A DNA stretch of 64,000 nucleotides, taken from the NCBI RefSeq assembly GCF_039852015.1, contig NZ_CP156626.1, forward strand, positions 2,452,249 to 2,516,248. Reading direction: 5' to 3'. A program made the position numbers and the translations under genes. Below, one piece after another: positions 16,859-25,841 of the stretch. Numbering within the stretch: position 1 is the stretch's first letter; each line of letters begins with the position of its first letter. Under the pieces are notes generated by a model. That model was given only the letters and a program-made list of their open reading frames with translations. It did no database searches and had not been told where the DNA came from. Source of the DNA: Robbsia sp. KACC 23696 (GTDB lineage Bacteria; Pseudomonadota; Gammaproteobacteria; Burkholderiales; Burkholderiaceae).

Positions 16859-18349
16859 TCAGCTGCGGCGTCCAGACCGACGTCGCGCCATCCGATAACC
16901 GAGCGTCAGGAGCACCAGCCAGAGCGGGATCAGCCACACCGACAGCCGCGTCTGGGCGTCGCGCCAGAGCACGACGAGCACCAGGACCATAAATGCGAGG
17001 CAGACGAGATTCGTGATCGGATAACCGAGGCTACGGAACGCCGTCTGCTCGCCGCGCGCCGCCTTGGCCCGTCGGAAACGCCAGTGCGTGACGCTGATCA
17101 TGGCCCAGTTGATCATCAAGGCCGATACCACCAGCGCCATCAGCAGGGACAACGCCTCGCCCGGCATCACGTAGTTCAACACCACACAGATAGCCGTCGC
17201 GCCGGCGGATACGCCCAAGGCGGCCAAGGGAATGCCGCGTCGATCGACCTTGCCTAGCCAAGCCGGCGCGCGGCCCTGCCCGGCCATTCCATGCAGCATC
17301 CGGCTATTTGCATAAACGCAACTGTTGTACACCGACAGCGCAGCGGTCAACACGACGAGATTCAGCACATCGGCCAGATAGCGGTTGCCCAGCGCACTGA
17401 AAATCATGACGAAGGGACTGGCGCCAGCACTGACCTGACGCCAGGGATACAGCGACAGCAGGATGCCGAGTGCGCCGACATAAAACAGCAGGATGCGGTA
17501 GATCACCTGATTCGTCGCTTTTGGAATACTGCGACCCGGATCCTCCGCTTCGGCCGCGGTGATGCCGACCAATTCCAGGCCACCGAAGGAAAAGATGATG
17601 ATGGCCAGCGCCGCGACCAGTCCACCGACGCCGTGCGGGAAGAAACCGCCGTCACGCCAGAGATTCGCGACGTCGGCCTGCGGGCCGCCCTGCCCGCTGA
17701 CGAGCAGCCAGCCGCCAAAAGCGATCATCGCCACGATCACGGTCACCTTGATCAAGGCGAACCAGAACTCCACCTCACCGAAGGCTTTCACCTGCAACAG
17801 GTTCAGCCCGTTGATCAGGAAAAAGCAGATGGCCGCCGCCACCCAGGTGGGCAATTGCGGCCACCAAAAGTGCAGATAGACCCCGACGGCGCTCAATTCG
17901 GCCATGCTGACCAGCACGTACAAGGTCCAGTAATTCCAGCCGGCGATCGTACCGGCCAGATTGCCGCAGTATTTCCCGGCAAAGTAACTGAATGAGCCCG
18001 ACACCGGTTCGTCGACGACCATTTCCGCCAACTGCCGCATGATGAAAAAAGAGATCAATCCGGCAATCGCATAGCCCAGCAACACCGACGGTCCGGCCAG
18101 CGCGATCGACTGCGCGATGCCGAGGAACAGGCCCGTTCCGACGGCCCCGCCCAAAGCGATCAATTGGATATGTCGGTTCTTCAGGCCCCGATGCAGTCCG
18201 GGCGTCGGGGCCGGCGTCGGTATCGATGCCGCCCCGGGATCCATCGGCCCCGCATCGCCCTGCGTGCCGTCGCGTAAAGGCGTGCCAACCCGATCATCGG
18301 CTCGCGCCGTCCCCGCCTTGTTCCCTGCGTGCTGCCCATTCGTCATCAT
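16859..18349 (-). CDS. amino acid permease, AroP/PheP type (APC superfamily)
   Basis: A 496-aa inner-membrane transporter with about twelve helices. The N-terminal half closely follows AroP/PheP: LKNRHIQLIALGGAVGTGLF, MRQLAEMVVDEPVSGSFS, AGWNYWTLYVLVSMAEL and KAFGEVEFWFALIKV. These carriers import aromatic amino acids by proton symport. The N-terminal ~40 residues before HRGLKNRH are Gly/Pro-rich and may be partly untranslated. The gene follows the GhrA-like gene on the same strand with a 158-base gap holding an inverted repeat. Family certain, substrate likely but not proven. Confidence 0.9.
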   Translation of the reverse strand: MMTNGQHAGNKAGTARADDRVGTPLRDGTQGDAGPMDPGAASIPTPAPTPGLHRGLKNRHIQLIALGGAVGTGLFLGIAQSIALAGPSVLLGYAIAGLISFFIMRQLAEMVVDEPVSGSFSYFAGKYCGNLAGTIAGWNYWTLYVLVSMAELSAVGVYLHFWWPQLPTWVAAAICFFLINGLNLLQVKAFGEVEFWFALIKVTVIVAMIAFGGWLLVSGQGGPQADVANLWRDGGFFPHGVGGLVAALAIIIFSFGGLELVGITAAEAEDPGRSIPKATNQVIYRILLFYVGALGILLSLYPWRQVSAGASPFVMIFSALGNRYLADVLNLVVLTAALSVYNSCVYANSRMLHGMAGQGRAPAWLGKVDRRGIPLAALGVSAGATAICVVLNYVMPGEALSLLMALVVSALMINWAMISVTHWRFRRAKAARGEQTAFRSLGYPITNLVCLAFMVLVLVVLWRDAQTRLSVWLIPLWLVLLTLGYRMARRRSGRRS

Positions 18350-18450
18350 GCGCTACCTTGCCAGCGCACCCACGCCCTTACCGCAACGTGAAACCGGTGC
18401 GCAAAATCCCGCTATTGTCCCGCAGCGGGGGCGCAAGAGAACGATTAAAT

Positions 18451-18468
18451 ACTCAGATTAAGCTGAGT
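18451..18468. promoter_or_regulatory. 18-bp near-perfect palindrome before the permease
   Basis: ACTCAGATTAAGCTGAGT pairs 8 of 9 positions. It is 40 bases after the GhrA-like stop and about 100 bases before the permease start. Read on the minus strand it is followed by ATTTAAT, so it may be a weak terminator for the reductase or an operator of the permease. Confidence 0.4.
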
Positions 18469-18507
18469 CCGCGCCAGGGGCGGCGCGGTACTGTCCGATT
18501 TCGCCGC

Positions 18508-19446
18508 TCAATAGCCGCGCGCGCGGTCGAAGCGATGGACGATCGCCGCGCCGGCCTGGTGGGCGCGGATGTTCAGCGCCGCTTGCCGCGCCTTCTCCTT
18601 GCGCGACGCATCGGAGGCGACATGCGGCGTGACGATGACGTGCGGGTGACGCCACAGCGGGTCGTCCTGCGGCAGCGGTTCGACCTTGAACACGTCGAGG
18701 ATCGCCGCGCCCACCTGCCCGCTGTCGAGCGCCGCCAGCAGGGCCGCGGTATCGAGTTGCGCGCCCCGGCCGGCATTGATCACGCTCGCGCCGCGCGGCA
18801 GTTTCGCGAACAGCGCCGCGCCGAAGAGGTCCTTCGTCTGCGCCGTATCGGGCAACAGATTGACGACGATACGCGCCTGCGCCAGCACGCGGTCCAGGCC
18901 GGCTTCGCCGCTGTGGCACGCCACCCCGGGCAAAGACTTTTGCGTGCGCGACCATCCCAGAACGGGGAAACCATTGGCGGCGAGACGGGCGGCGGCGACA
19001 CTGCCCAGCTCGCCCAGTCCGAGGATCGCCACCGGCGTCTCTTTGGCGACGCCACCCAGGCGCGCCTCGTCCCAGCGGCCCTCGCGCTGCGCGGACACCA
19101 ACTGCGGCATCTCGCGCAGCAAAGCATAGCTGGCCATCGTGACGAAGTCCGCCATCCGCGTCGACGTTTCCTCGGTCACCATCCGAATGATGTCGAGGTG
19201 CGTCGGCAGCGCCGTATCGGCAAGGATGTGATCGACGCCCGCGGCCGTGCTCAGCACCAATTCCAGATTCGGAAACTGCGCGATGCGGCCCTGCGTCGGC
19301 TCCCACACGAGCACATAGCGCACCGACAGCGGATCGACGTCGGCATCGTCCCAGCCTTTCACCGTCACGTCCGGCAAGACTTCCCCAAACAGCGCCTGCC
19401 ACTCTGGCAACGCCGCCGGTCCACCCGATTTCACCAGCAACACCAT
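18508..19446 (-). CDS. D-isomer 2-hydroxyacid dehydrogenase, GhrA-like glyoxylate/hydroxypyruvate reductase
   Basis: A 312-aa NAD(P)-dependent dehydrogenase. The Rossmann motif is GLGELGSVAA (about residue 140); the catalytic Arg lies in INAGRGAQLD, the acidic partner in VFKVEPLPQDDPLW and the catalytic His in VIVTPHVAS. The N-terminal region (VLLVKSGG... VLVWEPTQG... VLSTAAGVDHIL) matches the GhrA subgroup, which reduces glyoxylate and hydroxypyruvate. Start at 19446 is chosen because GGAGAAAGAGG precedes it and it matches the family N-terminus; the open frame starts 19 codons earlier. Confidence 0.88.
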   Translation of the reverse strand: MVLLVKSGGPAALPEWQALFGEVLPDVTVKGWDDADVDPLSVRYVLVWEPTQGRIAQFPNLELVLSTAAGVDHILADTALPTHLDIIRMVTEETSTRMADFVTMASYALLREMPQLVSAQREGRWDEARLGGVAKETPVAILGLGELGSVAAARLAANGFPVLGWSRTQKSLPGVACHSGEAGLDRVLAQARIVVNLLPDTAQTKDLFGAALFAKLPRGASVINAGRGAQLDTAALLAALDSGQVGAAILDVFKVEPLPQDDPLWRHPHVIVTPHVASDASRKEKARQAALNIRAHQAGAAIVHRFDRARGY

Positions 19447-19665
19447 CGTCCTCTTTCTCCTTTGTCCATGGGGCGCGTCGAACGTCGCGCGAAGCGTCGG
19501 CACAACGCGTCGCCCGCGATAACGGGCACGCTTTCAGTGTAGCCGCGCCAATTTCCGCAGACAAACGATCGCTGTTTGGAGACCGATCCTCGCTGCGCTC
19601 CCTGTGCCGCATGGCGGTTATACCGTATGCTTTCACACGTTTGCCCGTCCTTAGGAGCATTTGGC

Positions 19666-20283
19666 ATGTCGTCGATCTTTGCTATTCCCCGTCCGGCGCG
19701 CGCCGGCACGTCTCCCGCCCAGCGGCACGCACCGGACGGTTCGGTCGCCCAGTCGCGCCGCTCGCTGGCCTGGCTCGTCACCTCCGCCGTTGCCGTGATC
19801 GGTCTGTCCGCGGCCATGATATCGGCGGAGGCCCAGACGCACACGGCCGGCGCCAGCACGACGTCGGCCGCGACCGGTGCCGCCATGCCAGCCATGACGC
19901 CGGTGGGGAACTGGAAGACCATTGATGACACAACGCACGAACCACGCGCATTGATCCGTATTTACACGGATGCCGATGGAACCCTGTCGGGCGAGATCAT
20001 GAAAGTCTTGGATAAGGACGCCAATCCGGACAAGCGGTGCGACAAGTGCACCGGCGATCGCAAGGATCATCCGATTCAGGGCCTGCGCATCATCGAGAAG
20101 ATGCACGCCGATGGCGAAACCTGGGATCAGGGTACGATCCTGGATCCGGAAAACGGCAAGGTGTACCGCGCCAAGATGACGCTGGCCGAGGGCGGCAAGA
20201 AATTGGTCGTCCGGGGTTATATCGGCATATCGCTGATCGGCCGTTCCCAAACGTGGATTCGGGACGACGCGGTCGCCCATTGA
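19666..20283 (+). CDS. DUF2147 family secreted protein
   Basis: A 205-aa exported protein. A hydrophobic stretch (LAWLVTSAVAVIGLSAAMI) with an AEAQ site forms a long signal peptide. The mature domain is DUF2147: GNWKTIDD, LIRIYTDADGTLSGEIMKVL, CDKCTGDRKDHPIQGLRI and LVVRGYIGISLIGRSQTW. The family is periplasmic, often linked to envelope or lipid context; its activity is unknown. AGGAG at 19653 supports the start at 19666 rather than the longer frame. It is divergent from the GhrA-like gene and convergent with the DUF4096 gene. Confidence 0.88.
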   Translation: MSSIFAIPRPARAGTSPAQRHAPDGSVAQSRRSLAWLVTSAVAVIGLSAAMISAEAQTHTAGASTTSAATGAAMPAMTPVGNWKTIDDTTHEPRALIRIYTDADGTLSGEIMKVLDKDANPDKRCDKCTGDRKDHPIQGLRIIEKMHADGETWDQGTILDPENGKVYRAKMTLAEGGKKLVVRGYIGISLIGRSQTWIRDDAVAH

Positions 20284-20292
20284 GTTGCCAAA

Positions 20293-20319
20293 GGTGCGGC
20301 GGCGCCCCGCTGCCGCACC
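20293..20319. terminator. strong hairpin between convergent genes
   Basis: GGTGCGGCGGC and GCTGCCGCACC can pair over 11 positions with one mismatch and a 5-base loop. It sits between the stops of the DUF2147 gene and the DUF4096 gene. There is no T-tract, so termination by this hairpin alone is uncertain. Confidence 0.4.
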
Positions 20320-20336
20320 GAGCCCTGCTTGGCCTT

Positions 20337-21257
20337 TCAGGCGGCCAACGCCTTTGAAGCACGACGGGCACCCGCCGCCTGCACCACCGGTTTCGCCGAC
20401 TTCGACGACGGCACCGGGCGCGCGCCGGCCCCTTTCAGCGATCGCGCCGTATCGGCCGTTGCACGCACCGCCATCGGTGCCTTCAGCGGCACAGCCCCTC
20501 TTCCCACGACGCGCTTCGTACCGCCTGCCGCACTCGCCACGATAGGCGACGCCGACGGCGTGCTGCGTTTGTCGGCGCTCGGCTTGACTGCGCGTTTCAT
20601 ACTTGCCGTATCGGCTTTCGCGACCACCTTGGACGGTTGCTTGGTCAACGCTGCCTGCCGCAGCGATACGCCCGGTATCGCTTCCTTCGGCGTCTTAGGC
20701 GCTTGCAGGACCTTCGCGCGTTTTGTCACCTTCGTCGCGCCGACCGCCTTGGTCGATGCGCGCGGCTTCTCCGACGCCGACGCCGACACCGGCGCCGGCG
20801 CCGGCACGTGGGCCAATTTCGTCGCACCTGGCGTCTTTTTCAAGCGTCCCTTCGACGCCCCTTTGAGCGGGCTCTTCACCGGACTTTTTAAAGGGCGCTT
20901 CACGGCGCGGTCGACGCCGCCGCGCGTCTCGCGCAACGCAATACGGACGCGCGCCGCCACCAGTGCCAGAAAGGAGGGTGCGTCATTGCCGAACAATACC
21001 GTCGATACCTTGTGCATCACGCCGGCGTCATACCACGCCTTGAAGCAACGATGACACGTTTGATACGACGGATATTTACGCGGCAGCATCTGCCAGGAGA
21101 CGCCGGTGAACATCACGAACAGCGTCGCATTCATGCAGGCACGCCGATTCTTCATCGGCCGCCCCCGCGGATCACGGTTCGATTGCGGCCGGCATTCTGG
21201 CAGCAACGGTTCGACACTACCCCATTCCTGATCGGTTATTTCGCGAAACGCTTTCAT
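20337..21257 (-). CDS. DUF4096 (IS4/IS5 transposase N-terminal) domain protein with histone-H1-like tail
   Basis: A 306-aa protein in two parts. Residues ~1-100 match the DUF4096 module that starts IS4/IS5-family transposases (ITDQEWGSVEPLLPE, DPRGRPMKNRRACMNATLF, GVSWQMLPRKYPSYQTCHRC). No DDE catalytic domain follows. Instead there are ~190 residues rich in Lys, Ala, Ser, Pro and Val (KRPLKSPVKSPLKGASKGRL and similar), like bacterial histone-H1/AlgR3 tails. AGGAGA precedes the ATG. No terminal inverted repeats or target duplications were found around it, so it is not a mobile element. A DNA-binding, chromatin- or regulator-like role is an inference from the domain pair. Confidence 0.8.
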   Translation of the reverse strand: MKAFREITDQEWGSVEPLLPECRPQSNRDPRGRPMKNRRACMNATLFVMFTGVSWQMLPRKYPSYQTCHRCFKAWYDAGVMHKVSTVLFGNDAPSFLALVAARVRIALRETRGGVDRAVKRPLKSPVKSPLKGASKGRLKKTPGATKLAHVPAPAPVSASASEKPRASTKAVGATKVTKRAKVLQAPKTPKEAIPGVSLRQAALTKQPSKVVAKADTASMKRAVKPSADKRSTPSASPIVASAAGGTKRVVGRGAVPLKAPMAVRATADTARSLKGAGARPVPSSKSAKPVVQAAGARRASKALAA

Positions 21258-21377
21258 CCCTGTCTCCTAAATACACATGCACAGTCGGCACGTATCGGCG
21301 CTGACGACGGGGTAACGGCCTGTAAAGGTCCATCACGCCGTGCAGCTCGGAGAACATTATCGGGACACCGAATTTTT

Positions 21378-21486
21378 TTAAATAGGATGCGTCGGAAAAT
21401 GCCGATGGGGCGACAATGCTTCGCATAGTTCGGCAAAAAACCGGATTTATGCGCCTACCGAACGTTGGCAGGCGCCTTAAATAGGA
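21378..21486. repeat. two direct copies of TTAAATAGGA 99 bp apart
   Basis: TTAAATAGGATGCGTCGGA (from 21378) and TTAAATAGGACGGTCGGA (from 21477) are near-identical direct repeats in the 284-base gap between the DUF4096 gene and zapE. On the minus strand, which transcribes the DUF4096 gene, they read TCCTATTTAA. They could be paired protein-binding sites upstream of that gene. Confidence 0.4.
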
Positions 21487-21541
21487 CGGTCGGAGCAGAC
21501 AAAATGAGGAAGCTGCCGTACCGATGGTGGCACCATGCCAA

Positions 21542-22639
21542 TCAGGTCAGTGACGTATCGACGATGCGGCGTTCCGACTGCAGATATTCTTCCGACTGCA
21601 TCTCGGTTATGCGCGACACCGTTCGCGAAAATTCGTTCGCCATCGGGCCATCCGGATACAGATCCTCGGCCGGCACCGCGGCGGACATGATCAATTTGAC
21701 GCGATGATCGTACAGCACGTCGATCAGCCAGGTGAAGCGGCGCGCCTCGGAGGCCATCCGCGGCGGCATTTGCGGGACGTCCGACAGAAAGATCGTATGA
21801 AATCGCGTGGCGAGTTCCAGATAGTCGTTCTGCGAGCGGGGCCCCCCACACAGCGTTGCAAAGTTGAACCAGACCACGGCACCGGCGTGACGAAGCGCCT
21901 TCAACTCGCGCTTTTCGATATGCAACAACGGGCTCTCGTCCGGCATGCCGGCCAATTTCTGGAACGCGTCGCGCATGGCATGATCGGCCGCCGCGTCGGC
22001 CGGCACGTGATACGCCTGCACCTGCGATAAAGTGCGGCGACGATAATCGATGCCTGCATCGACATTGATCACATCGAGCTTTTCCTTGATCAAGGCGATC
22101 GCCGGCAGCAGACGGTCGCGATGCAGCCCATCGGGATAGAGCGCATCCGGCGGATAGTTCGACGTCATCACGAACTGCACGCCATGCTTGAACAAGGGAT
22201 CAAGCAGGCGGTGCAGCATCATCGCATCGGCGACATCGGAGACATGAAACTCGTCGAAGCAGATCAAGCGGAAACGTTTGGCGATACGACGCGCCAGTTC
22301 GTCCAGCGGATCGGCCTGTCCCTTCAACGTTTCAAGCTCGCGATGCACTTCGCGCATGAACTCGTGAAAGTGGAGACGCGTCTTGCGCGTCAGCGGCACG
22401 ACGGAAAAAAAGCTGTCCATCAGAAAGCTCTTGCCGCGTCCGACGCCGCCCCACATATACACCCCCTTCGGGATGGCCGGGCGGTTCACCAGGCGCTTGA
22501 ACGCATTCGCGCGTTGCGCCTTGTATGCGGCCCAGTCGTCGTAGCAACGCTGCAGTCGGGCGACCGCCGCGAGTTGCGCCGCGTCGGACGTATAGCCGCG
22601 TTCCTGCAGTACGTGTTCGTAGTATTCGGTGACGTTCAT
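21542..22639 (-). CDS. zapE: cell division ATPase ZapE (AFG1/Lace1 family)
   Basis: A 365-aa P-loop ATPase. Walker A is GGVGRGKSFLMD (about residue 64), Walker B is ICFDEFHVSD, and MTSNYPPDALYPDGLHRDRL is the family sensor region. ZapE associates with the division ring and affects Z-ring stability under low oxygen or heat. The length is typical. It lies downstream of lpdA, separated by a strong terminator, as commonly seen in Burkholderiales. Confidence 0.95.
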   Translation of the reverse strand: MNVTEYYEHVLQERGYTSDAAQLAAVARLQRCYDDWAAYKAQRANAFKRLVNRPAIPKGVYMWGGVGRGKSFLMDSFFSVVPLTRKTRLHFHEFMREVHRELETLKGQADPLDELARRIAKRFRLICFDEFHVSDVADAMMLHRLLDPLFKHGVQFVMTSNYPPDALYPDGLHRDRLLPAIALIKEKLDVINVDAGIDYRRRTLSQVQAYHVPADAAADHAMRDAFQKLAGMPDESPLLHIEKRELKALRHAGAVVWFNFATLCGGPRSQNDYLELATRFHTIFLSDVPQMPPRMASEARRFTWLIDVLYDHRVKLIMSAAVPAEDLYPDGPMANEFSRTVSRITEMQSEEYLQSERRIVDTSLT

Positions 22640-22727
22640 CGGCCCCAGACTCGTCTTGTCCTGCTCGTTTGCATCGGATTGCAGCGTCGATGACGGAGTG
22701 AAATGCAGCCCGGATTGTAGTCCAGAC

Positions 22728-22765
22728 GGAAAAAAAGGCGGTCGGGAATCTCGCCCGACCGCCTT
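22728..22765 (-). terminator. intrinsic terminator after lpdA
   Basis: On the minus strand AAGGCGGTCGGG pairs perfectly with CCCGACCGCCTT around a 7-base loop and is followed by a run of Ts. It begins about 45 bases after the lpdA stop and ends the 2-oxoglutarate dehydrogenase operon. Confidence 0.93.
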
Positions 22766-22808
22766 CCTGCTACCCGGCCGGCCCGCTTCATGGCCGCGGG
22801 CAAGTCTC

Positions 22809-24236
22809 TTACATATTCAACGCGCGCTTGTCGACGGCCAGCGCCGCCTCACGCATCACTTCGGACAGCGACGGGTGCGGATGGCAGATACGACCGATAT
22901 CTTCAGCAGCTGCCTTGAATTCCATCGCCACGACCGCCTCGGCGATCAGATCCGAGGCGTTCGGGCCGACGATATGCACGCCCAGGATTTCGTCGGTCTT
23001 CGCATCGGCGATGACCTTGACGAAGCCGTCGGACTGCCCGATTCCCAGCGCACGGCCGTTGGCCATGAAGGGGAACTGCCCTGCCTTGACGTCGCGGCCT
23101 TCGCTCTTCAACTGCTTCTCGGTCTTGCCGACCCAAGCGATTTCCGGCGACGTGTAGATCACCCACGGAATGCAGTTGTAGTCGATATGCGGCTTCTGGC
23201 CGTCGATGATCTCGGCGACCGCGACGCCTTCGTCCTCGGCCTTGTGCGCGAGCATCGGCCCACGCACCACGTCGCCGATCGCATAGACGTTCGGCGCGGA
23301 AGTGGCGCAATGCGCATCCACCGGAATGAAACCGCGCTCATCCGCCTTCAGGCCAATCGCTTCCAGACCCAGGTTATCGGTATTCGGCACGCGGCCTACC
23401 GAGACGATCAAGCGGTCCGCTTCCAGCGTCTGTTCCTTGCCTTCGCTGTCCGTGTAGGCAATCGACACCGATGCGTCGCCGGCCTTGACTTCGCCGATCT
23501 TCACACCGAGATGGATCTTCAGGCCTTGCTTCGTCAGTTGCTTGCTCGCTTCCTTGGCCAGCGAATCGTCCGCCGCGCCCAGGAAGGCCGGCAACGCTTC
23601 CAGGATCGTCACATCGGCGCCCAGACGACGCCAGACCGAACCCAGCTCCAGACCGATGACGCCGGCGCCGATCACGGCCAGCTTCTTCGGCACGCTGTCG
23701 AACGCGAGCGCGCCTTCGTTGTCAGAGACGATCTTGTTGTCGACCGGGAGCGTCGGCAGATGGCGCGCCTTCGAACCGGTGGCGATGATCACGTACTTCG
23801 CCGAGACCGACTCGTTGCTGTCGCCGCTGACTTGAATTTGATAGCCCGCATCGGTCTTGCCGGTGAACGTGCCATGCCCCTTCAGCCAAGTGATCTTGTT
23901 CTTGCGAAACAGGAACTCGATACCCTTGGTCATCTTCTCGACGATGCCATCCTTACGCCCATGCAGCGTCGCCAGATCGAGCGACACGCCGGACACATTG
24001 ATGCCATGCTCGCCCAGATGGTGCGATGCCTTCTCGAATTCTTCCGACGAGGCCAGCAGCGCCTTCGACGGAATGCAGCCGACGTTCAGGCAGGTACCGC
24101 CCAACTTCAGCTCGCCCTTGGGATTCTTCCACTTTTCAATACAGGCGACCTTCTTGCCAAGCTGCGCCGCACGGATCGCGGCGATGTAACCGCCGGGGCC
24201 GCCGCCGATGACGACGACGTCAAATTCCTGGGACAT
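22809..24236 (-). CDS. lpdA: dihydrolipoyl dehydrogenase, E3 of 2-oxoglutarate dehydrogenase
   Basis: A 475-aa flavoprotein disulfide reductase. FAD-binding [10 protein letters not shown] lies at the N-terminus, the redox disulfide in [13 protein letters not shown], the NAD-binding [13 protein letters not shown] near residue 185, the second FAD motif [16 protein letters not shown], and the active His in [10 protein letters not shown] near the C-terminus. It reoxidises dihydrolipoamide on E2. It is the third gene after odhA and odhB in the same orientation, so it is the dedicated E3 of the complex (also called odhL). Confidence 0.97.
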   Translation of the reverse strand: MSQEFDVVVIGGGPGGYIAAIRAAQLGKKVACIEKWKNPKGELKLGGTCLNVGCIPSKALLASSEEFEKASHHLGEHGINVSGVSLDLATLHGRKDGIVEKMTKGIEFLFRKNKITWLKGHGTFTGKTDAGYQIQVSGDSNESVSAKYVIIATGSKARHLPTLPVDNKIVSDNEGALAFDSVPKKLAVIGAGVIGLELGSVWRRLGADVTILEALPAFLGAADDSLAKEASKQLTKQGLKIHLGVKIGEVKAGDASVSIAYTDSEGKEQTLEADRLIVSVGRVPNTDNLGLEAIGLKADERGFIPVDAHCATSAPNVYAIGDVVRGPMLAHKAEDEGVAVAEIIDGQKPHIDYNCIPWVIYTSPEIAWVGKTEKQLKSEGRDVKAGQFPFMANGRALGIGQSDGFVKVIADAKTDEILGVHIVGPNASDLIAEAVVAMEFKAAAEDIGRICHPHPSLSEVMREAALAVDKRALNM

Positions 24237-24399
24237 AACGCTCCTCTATGTGTTCTTCCTTGGAGCCGGCACGGCAGGTCCGCGCGGCGCGCGGGCCTGG
24301 CATCCGCTGCCGGGCAAAATCGCTGTCGCCACGATGCGCGCGGCACCTACCCGCTGACGAGTAGAGACCGGGACGCTGCACCGTGTGCGCGCAGACGGA

Positions 24400-25653
24400 T
24401 CAGATGTCGAGCAGCAGGCGCGCCGGATCTTCCAGCGCATCCTTCATCGCCACCAACGACAGCACCGCTTCGCGGCCGTCGATGATGCGGTGATCGTAGG
24501 ACAGCGCGAGGTAGTTCATCGGACGGATGACGATCTGGCCGTTTTCGACGACGGCACGATCCTTCGTCGCGTGCACGCCGAGGATGGCCGATTGCGGCGG
24601 GTTGATGATCGGCGTCGACAGCATCGAGCCGAACACACCGCCGTTCGAGATCGAGAACGTACCGCCGGTCATGTCTTCGATCGACAACTTGCCTTCCTTG
24701 GCCTTCTGACCAAATTCGGCGATCTTCTTCTCGATGTCCGCCACGCTCAGCTGATCGGCATTGCGCAGGATCGGCACCACCAGACCACGCGGCGAACCCA
24801 CCGCGATCCCGATGTCGAAATACCCGTGATAGACGATGTCGTTGCCATCGATCGAGGCATTGACCAGCGGGTACTTCTTCAGCGCGTGCACTGCCGCCTT
24901 GACGAAGAAGGACATGAAGCCCAGCTTCACGCCGTGTTCCTTCTCGAAGTGATCCTTGTACTTGCTCCGCAGATCGATCACGGGCTTCATGTTCACTTCG
25001 TTGAACGTCGTCAGGATCGCATTGGTCTGTTGCGATTGCAGCAGACGCTCGGCGATACGCGCACGCAGACGCGACATCGGCACACGTTGCTCGGTGCGAC
25101 CGTCCAGCGCTTCGCTGACGCCGGCCGGTGCCTTCGGCTGCGCCAACGGTGCGGGTGCGGCCTTCGGCGCGGCACCGGCTTGGGCGGACAGCGCGTCGCC
25201 CTTCGTCACGCGGCCGTCACGGCCGGTGCCGGAGACCGACGACTCCGGAACGCCCTTCTCGGCGAGGATCTTTGCTGCAGCCGGCGAGGCCGGGCCCGAC
25301 GACGAGGCCGGTGCGGCTTCCGGCTGTGCCGCCGGCGACGGTGCCGGCGTGGCGGCGGGCTTCGCTTCCGGTGCGGCTGCGGCGGCTGCCGGTGCTGCGG
25401 CGCCTGCCTTGCCTTCCGTGTCGATCTTCGCCAGGACTTGCTCGGACTTCACCGTTTCGCCGTCGCCGATCAGGACTTCCGACAATACGCCCGATGCCGG
25501 TGCCGGCACTTCCAGGACAACCTTGTCCGTTTCAATCTCGATCAGGATTTCATCGGCCGTGACGGCGTCACCGGCCTTCTTCTTCCACGTGATCAACGTT
25601 CCTTCGTCGACCGATTCCGAAAACTGGGGAACTAAGACATCTTTGAGAGCCAT
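24400..25653 (-). CDS. odhB: dihydrolipoyllysine succinyltransferase, E2 of 2-oxoglutarate dehydrogenase
   Basis: A 417-aa E2 subunit. One lipoyl domain at the N-terminus carries the modified lysine in EIETDKV (Lys44). An Ala/Pro-rich linker, a peripheral-subunit-binding domain ([20 protein letters not shown]) and the catalytic core follow; the core ends with SYDHRIIDG, which holds the catalytic His and Asp. Start MALKDVLV at 25653 is chosen by family; the open frame runs 47 codons further. The enzyme transfers the succinyl group from lipoate to CoA in the TCA cycle. Confidence 0.97.
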   Translation of the reverse strand: MALKDVLVPQFSESVDEGTLITWKKKAGDAVTADEILIEIETDKVVLEVPAPASGVLSEVLIGDGETVKSEQVLAKIDTEGKAGAAAPAAAAAAPEAKPAATPAPSPAAQPEAAPASSSGPASPAAAKILAEKGVPESSVSGTGRDGRVTKGDALSAQAGAAPKAAPAPLAQPKAPAGVSEALDGRTEQRVPMSRLRARIAERLLQSQQTNAILTTFNEVNMKPVIDLRSKYKDHFEKEHGVKLGFMSFFVKAAVHALKKYPLVNASIDGNDIVYHGYFDIGIAVGSPRGLVVPILRNADQLSVADIEKKIAEFGQKAKEGKLSIEDMTGGTFSISNGGVFGSMLSTPIINPPQSAILGVHATKDRAVVENGQIVIRPMNYLALSYDHRIIDGREAVLSLVAMKDALEDPARLLLDI

Positions 25654-25841
25654 AACGCTTCCTGGACAATACAGTAAATGGATGGACGGGGGACGTGCGG
25701 GGCCGCGCAGGCGCATATCGAAACGCAAGACGCGCACGGCACGGCGCGCGGACCGCCTCGCCCTCCGATGTCGCCGCCAACCCCATGCTGGCAAGCTTTC
25801 GTGACACCGGTGTGCGAGGCGCAGTTCGCGCCGCTATTGCT

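Noticed and set aside
18226-19542. 438-codon + strand frame over the permease/GhrA-like region
   Set aside because: Runs opposite two well-supported genes and through their intergenic palindrome; no recognisable domain.
20337-21257. Possibility that this is a complete insertion sequence
   Set aside because: No DDE domain, no terminal inverted repeats and no target-site duplication could be found around it.
21217-21426. 69-codon minus-strand frame in front of the tailed DUF4096 gene
   Set aside because: It overlaps the DUF4096 start, has no ribosome site, and its second half is Arg-rich shadow; left unannotated.
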